The translations under genes were made by a program, and so were the position numbers. The notes below the pieces were generated by a model. The model had not been told where the DNA came from, did no database searches, and was given only the letters and a program-made list of their open reading frames with translations. This document shows, piece after piece, positions 6,086 through 7,069 of a DNA stretch of 7,069 bases (positions are counted from its first letter, which is position 1; each line of letters opens with the position of its first letter). Source of the DNA: Clostridia bacterium (lineage in GTDB: Bacteria > Bacillota > Clostridia > Christensenellales > Aristaeellaceae); contig JAFZRB010000036.1 of assembly GCA_017620115.1 (NCBI GenBank), positions 1 to 7,069 on the forward strand. Reading direction: 5' to 3'.

Positions 6086-6148
6086 GCGCACAGAACAATG
6101 GAAGAAACGCGGAACACATCATCAGAAAAAAAGGCGTAGGGCCGAATC

Positions 6149-6156
6149 AGGTGAGG
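6149..6156 (+). promoter_or_regulatory. Ribosome binding site fixing the queT start
   Basis: AGGTGAGG lies 6 bases before the ATG at 6163. It decides against a GTG at 6082 that overlaps the end of the acetyltransferase gene and would add 27 polar residues not expected in this family. Confidence 0.75.
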
Positions 6157-6162
6157 CGAATC

Positions 6163-6717
6163 ATGCAAAACAGGACAATGACCACGCGGCGGCTGACTCA
6201 GAGCGCTGCGATCGCGGCGCTGTATGTGGCGCTGACTTTGATATTCGAACCGATTTCCTTCGGCGCGATGCAGGTGAGGATCGCCGAAGCGCTGACCATC
6301 CTGCCGCTGTTTACGCCGGCGGCCATTCCGGGTCTCTTTGTGGGCTGTCTGCTGGCCAACCTGCTCGGCGGGGCCATCGTCGTGGACGTCATTTTCGGCA
6401 GCGTCGCCACGTTGATCGGCGCGGCGCTGGGCTACGCGCTGCGCTCCAATCGCTGGCTCGTTCCCATCCCGGCGATCGTCGCCAACGCGCTCATCGTGCC
6501 GCCGATTCTCCGCTACGGCTACGGCCTCGAGATGCCGCTGGCCCTGCTGGCGCTTTATATAGCGATCGGCGAAATCGCCGGCTGCTATGTGCTGGGAGAG
6601 CTGTTCGGAACGGTGCTGATGAAGCACAGGCGCGTCTTTGGCGAAGGCGCGGCTCAGCGAGGCGCACGGACGCCTTCGGGGCCGGACGGCGTATCCGGCG
6701 ATGATCGAAACGAATAA
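6163..6717 (+). CDS. queT: Queuosine precursor transporter QueT
   Basis: The 184-residue membrane protein is of the QueT (COG4708) family, linked by riboswitch association and comparative work to uptake of queuosine precursors (preQ0, preQ1 or queuine). Signs: TTRRLTQSAAIAALYVALTLIFEPISFGAMQVRIAEALTILPLFTPAAIPGLFVGC spans 7-62, with the conserved VRIAEALT and PAAIPGLF motifs. Hydrophobic segments lie at about 13-29, 43-50, 53-69, 70-91, 98-115 and 126-154, and N108 in ANALIVPP is also family-typical. After the last helix comes a 25-residue polar tail (from about 160, rich in Gly, Arg and Asp) that I do not recognise from the family. I see no preQ1 riboswitch in the 77 bases before the gene, so control may come from farther upstream or be absent. 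Substrate is by family, not proven here. A LURP-one gene follows 13 bases downstream. Confidence 0.88.
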   Translation: MQNRTMTTRRLTQSAAIAALYVALTLIFEPISFGAMQVRIAEALTILPLFTPAAIPGLFVGCLLANLLGGAIVVDVIFGSVATLIGAALGYALRSNRWLVPIPAIVANALIVPPILRYGYGLEMPLALLALYIAIGEIAGCYVLGELFGTVLMKHRRVFGEGAAQRGARTPSGPDGVSGDDRNE

Positions 6718-6730
6718 AGGAGAGGGCGAT

Positions 6731-7069
6731 ATGAGTTTCCTGTCGAAAATTCAGCGGTTCCACGAAGCGGGCGAGCGCCCGAACGAGGAGAGTCTCGGGC
6801 AGTTCGGAGAACCCGCGCAATCCCTCTACACCACATCGAAGCTGATGTCGCTCAAGCGGCACATCGATATCACGGACGATCAGGAGCGGATCGTGTATCA
6901 GGCGGAATCAAAGGTTTTTTCGCTGCGCGACAAAACCGACGTCGTAACCGCAGACGGCCAGCCGGTGGCGCATATCGAGAAAAAGCCGATCAGCCTTCAC
7001 GAACGCCACTATATCAGCATGGCGGACGGCCTGCAGTTTACGCTCAGCAACGAGCTGTTCCACTTCGTC
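6731..7069 (+). CDS. LURP-one-related (YxjI/COG4894) protein, N-terminal part
   Basis: An open frame of 113 codons runs off the window end without a stop. AAAGGAGAGG lies just before the ATG. After a charged N-terminus (1-30) come YTTSKLMSLKRHIDI (33-47), then ERIVYQAESKVFSLRDKTDVVTADGQPVAHIEKKPISLHERHYI (52-95) and FTLSNELFHFV (103-113). Repeated short strands of the form xVYxxxSKxFSLxDKxxVxxxDGxxVAxIxxKxxSLxxxY are the pattern of the LURP-one/tubby-like beta-barrel family, YxjI in bacteria. The role of these proteins is not established; the plant and animal relatives bind membranes or lipids. The 13-base gap after queT suggests one transcript. The family call is good and the function is unknown. 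Confidence 0.75.
   Translation, partial: MSFLSKIQRFHEAGERPNEESLGQFGEPAQSLYTTSKLMSLKRHIDITDDQERIVYQAESKVFSLRDKTDVVTADGQPVAHIEKKPISLHERHYISMADGLQFTLSNELFHFV

Noticed and set aside
6082..6162. preQ1 riboswitch or upstream start for queT
   Set aside because: The 77 bases before the gene lack the C-rich loop and the pseudoknot partners of the preQ1 classes I know. The extra N-terminal residues from the GTG at 6082 are polar and unlike the family.
6681..6699. Rho-independent terminator after queT
   Set aside because: The hairpin lies inside the coding region and no T-run follows; the next gene is only 13 bases beyond the stop codon.
4383..7069. Transporter, GNAT, QueT and LURP-one genes as a novel joint system
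   Set aside because: Each belongs to a common housekeeping family. Co-direction and short gaps are ordinary for such chromosomes, and nothing links their functions.

Overview
The window is a GC-rich chromosomal stretch from what looks like a spore-forming member of the Bacillota, most likely Clostridia. The reasons are a SpoIIIAA-type sporulation ATPase, a ThiI without rhodanese domain paired with a NifZ-type cysteine desulfurase (the Gram-positive arrangement), MnmM and QueT proteins of the Gram-positive type, and strong AGGAG-like ribosome binding sites. I cannot name a genus. Eight protein genes are supported, two of them cut by the window edges. There is no RNA gene, insertion sequence, CRISPR array or gene-free stretch above 300 bases.

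Layout. Positions 1-180 hold the end of mnmM (tRNA wobble-uridine methyltransferase, + strand). It runs tail to tail, with overlapping stop codons, into a short, stand-alone spoIIIAA-like gene on the - strand (177-974). A divergent intergenic region (975-1169) carries a clear extended -10 promoter. This drives a two-helix membrane protein of unknown function (1170-1745, DUF6106-like). Then come a cysteine desulfurase (1868-3013) and thiI (3019-4161), separated by only 5 bases. A CorB/CNNM-type Mg2+ transporter gene (4383-5636) overlaps a GNAT acetyltransferase gene (5633-6085) by ATGA. After it come queT (6163-6717) and the start of a LURP-one/YxjI-like gene (6731 to the edge).

Functionally, mnmM, the desulfurase-thiI pair and queT all serve tRNA modification: mnm5s2U34, s4U8 and queuosine-34. 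The desulfurase provides persulfide sulfur that ThiI passes to tRNA and/or to thiamine thiazole synthesis. The remaining genes (metal transport, acetyltransferase, LURP-one) have no evident link beyond being co-directional.

The least ordinary signals are two. First, a pair of AT-rich, non-coding elements (about 1751-1848 and 4199-4335) flanks the desulfurase-thiI operon. Each is bounded by inverted arrays of a 7-base unit (AATTAGN), which looks like a small dispersed MITE- or REP-like repeat. Second, the spoIIIAA gene is cut off from the rest of a spoIIIA operon, lacks the usual C-terminal portion and has an altered Walker A motif. I found no convincing previously undescribed multi-gene system here.
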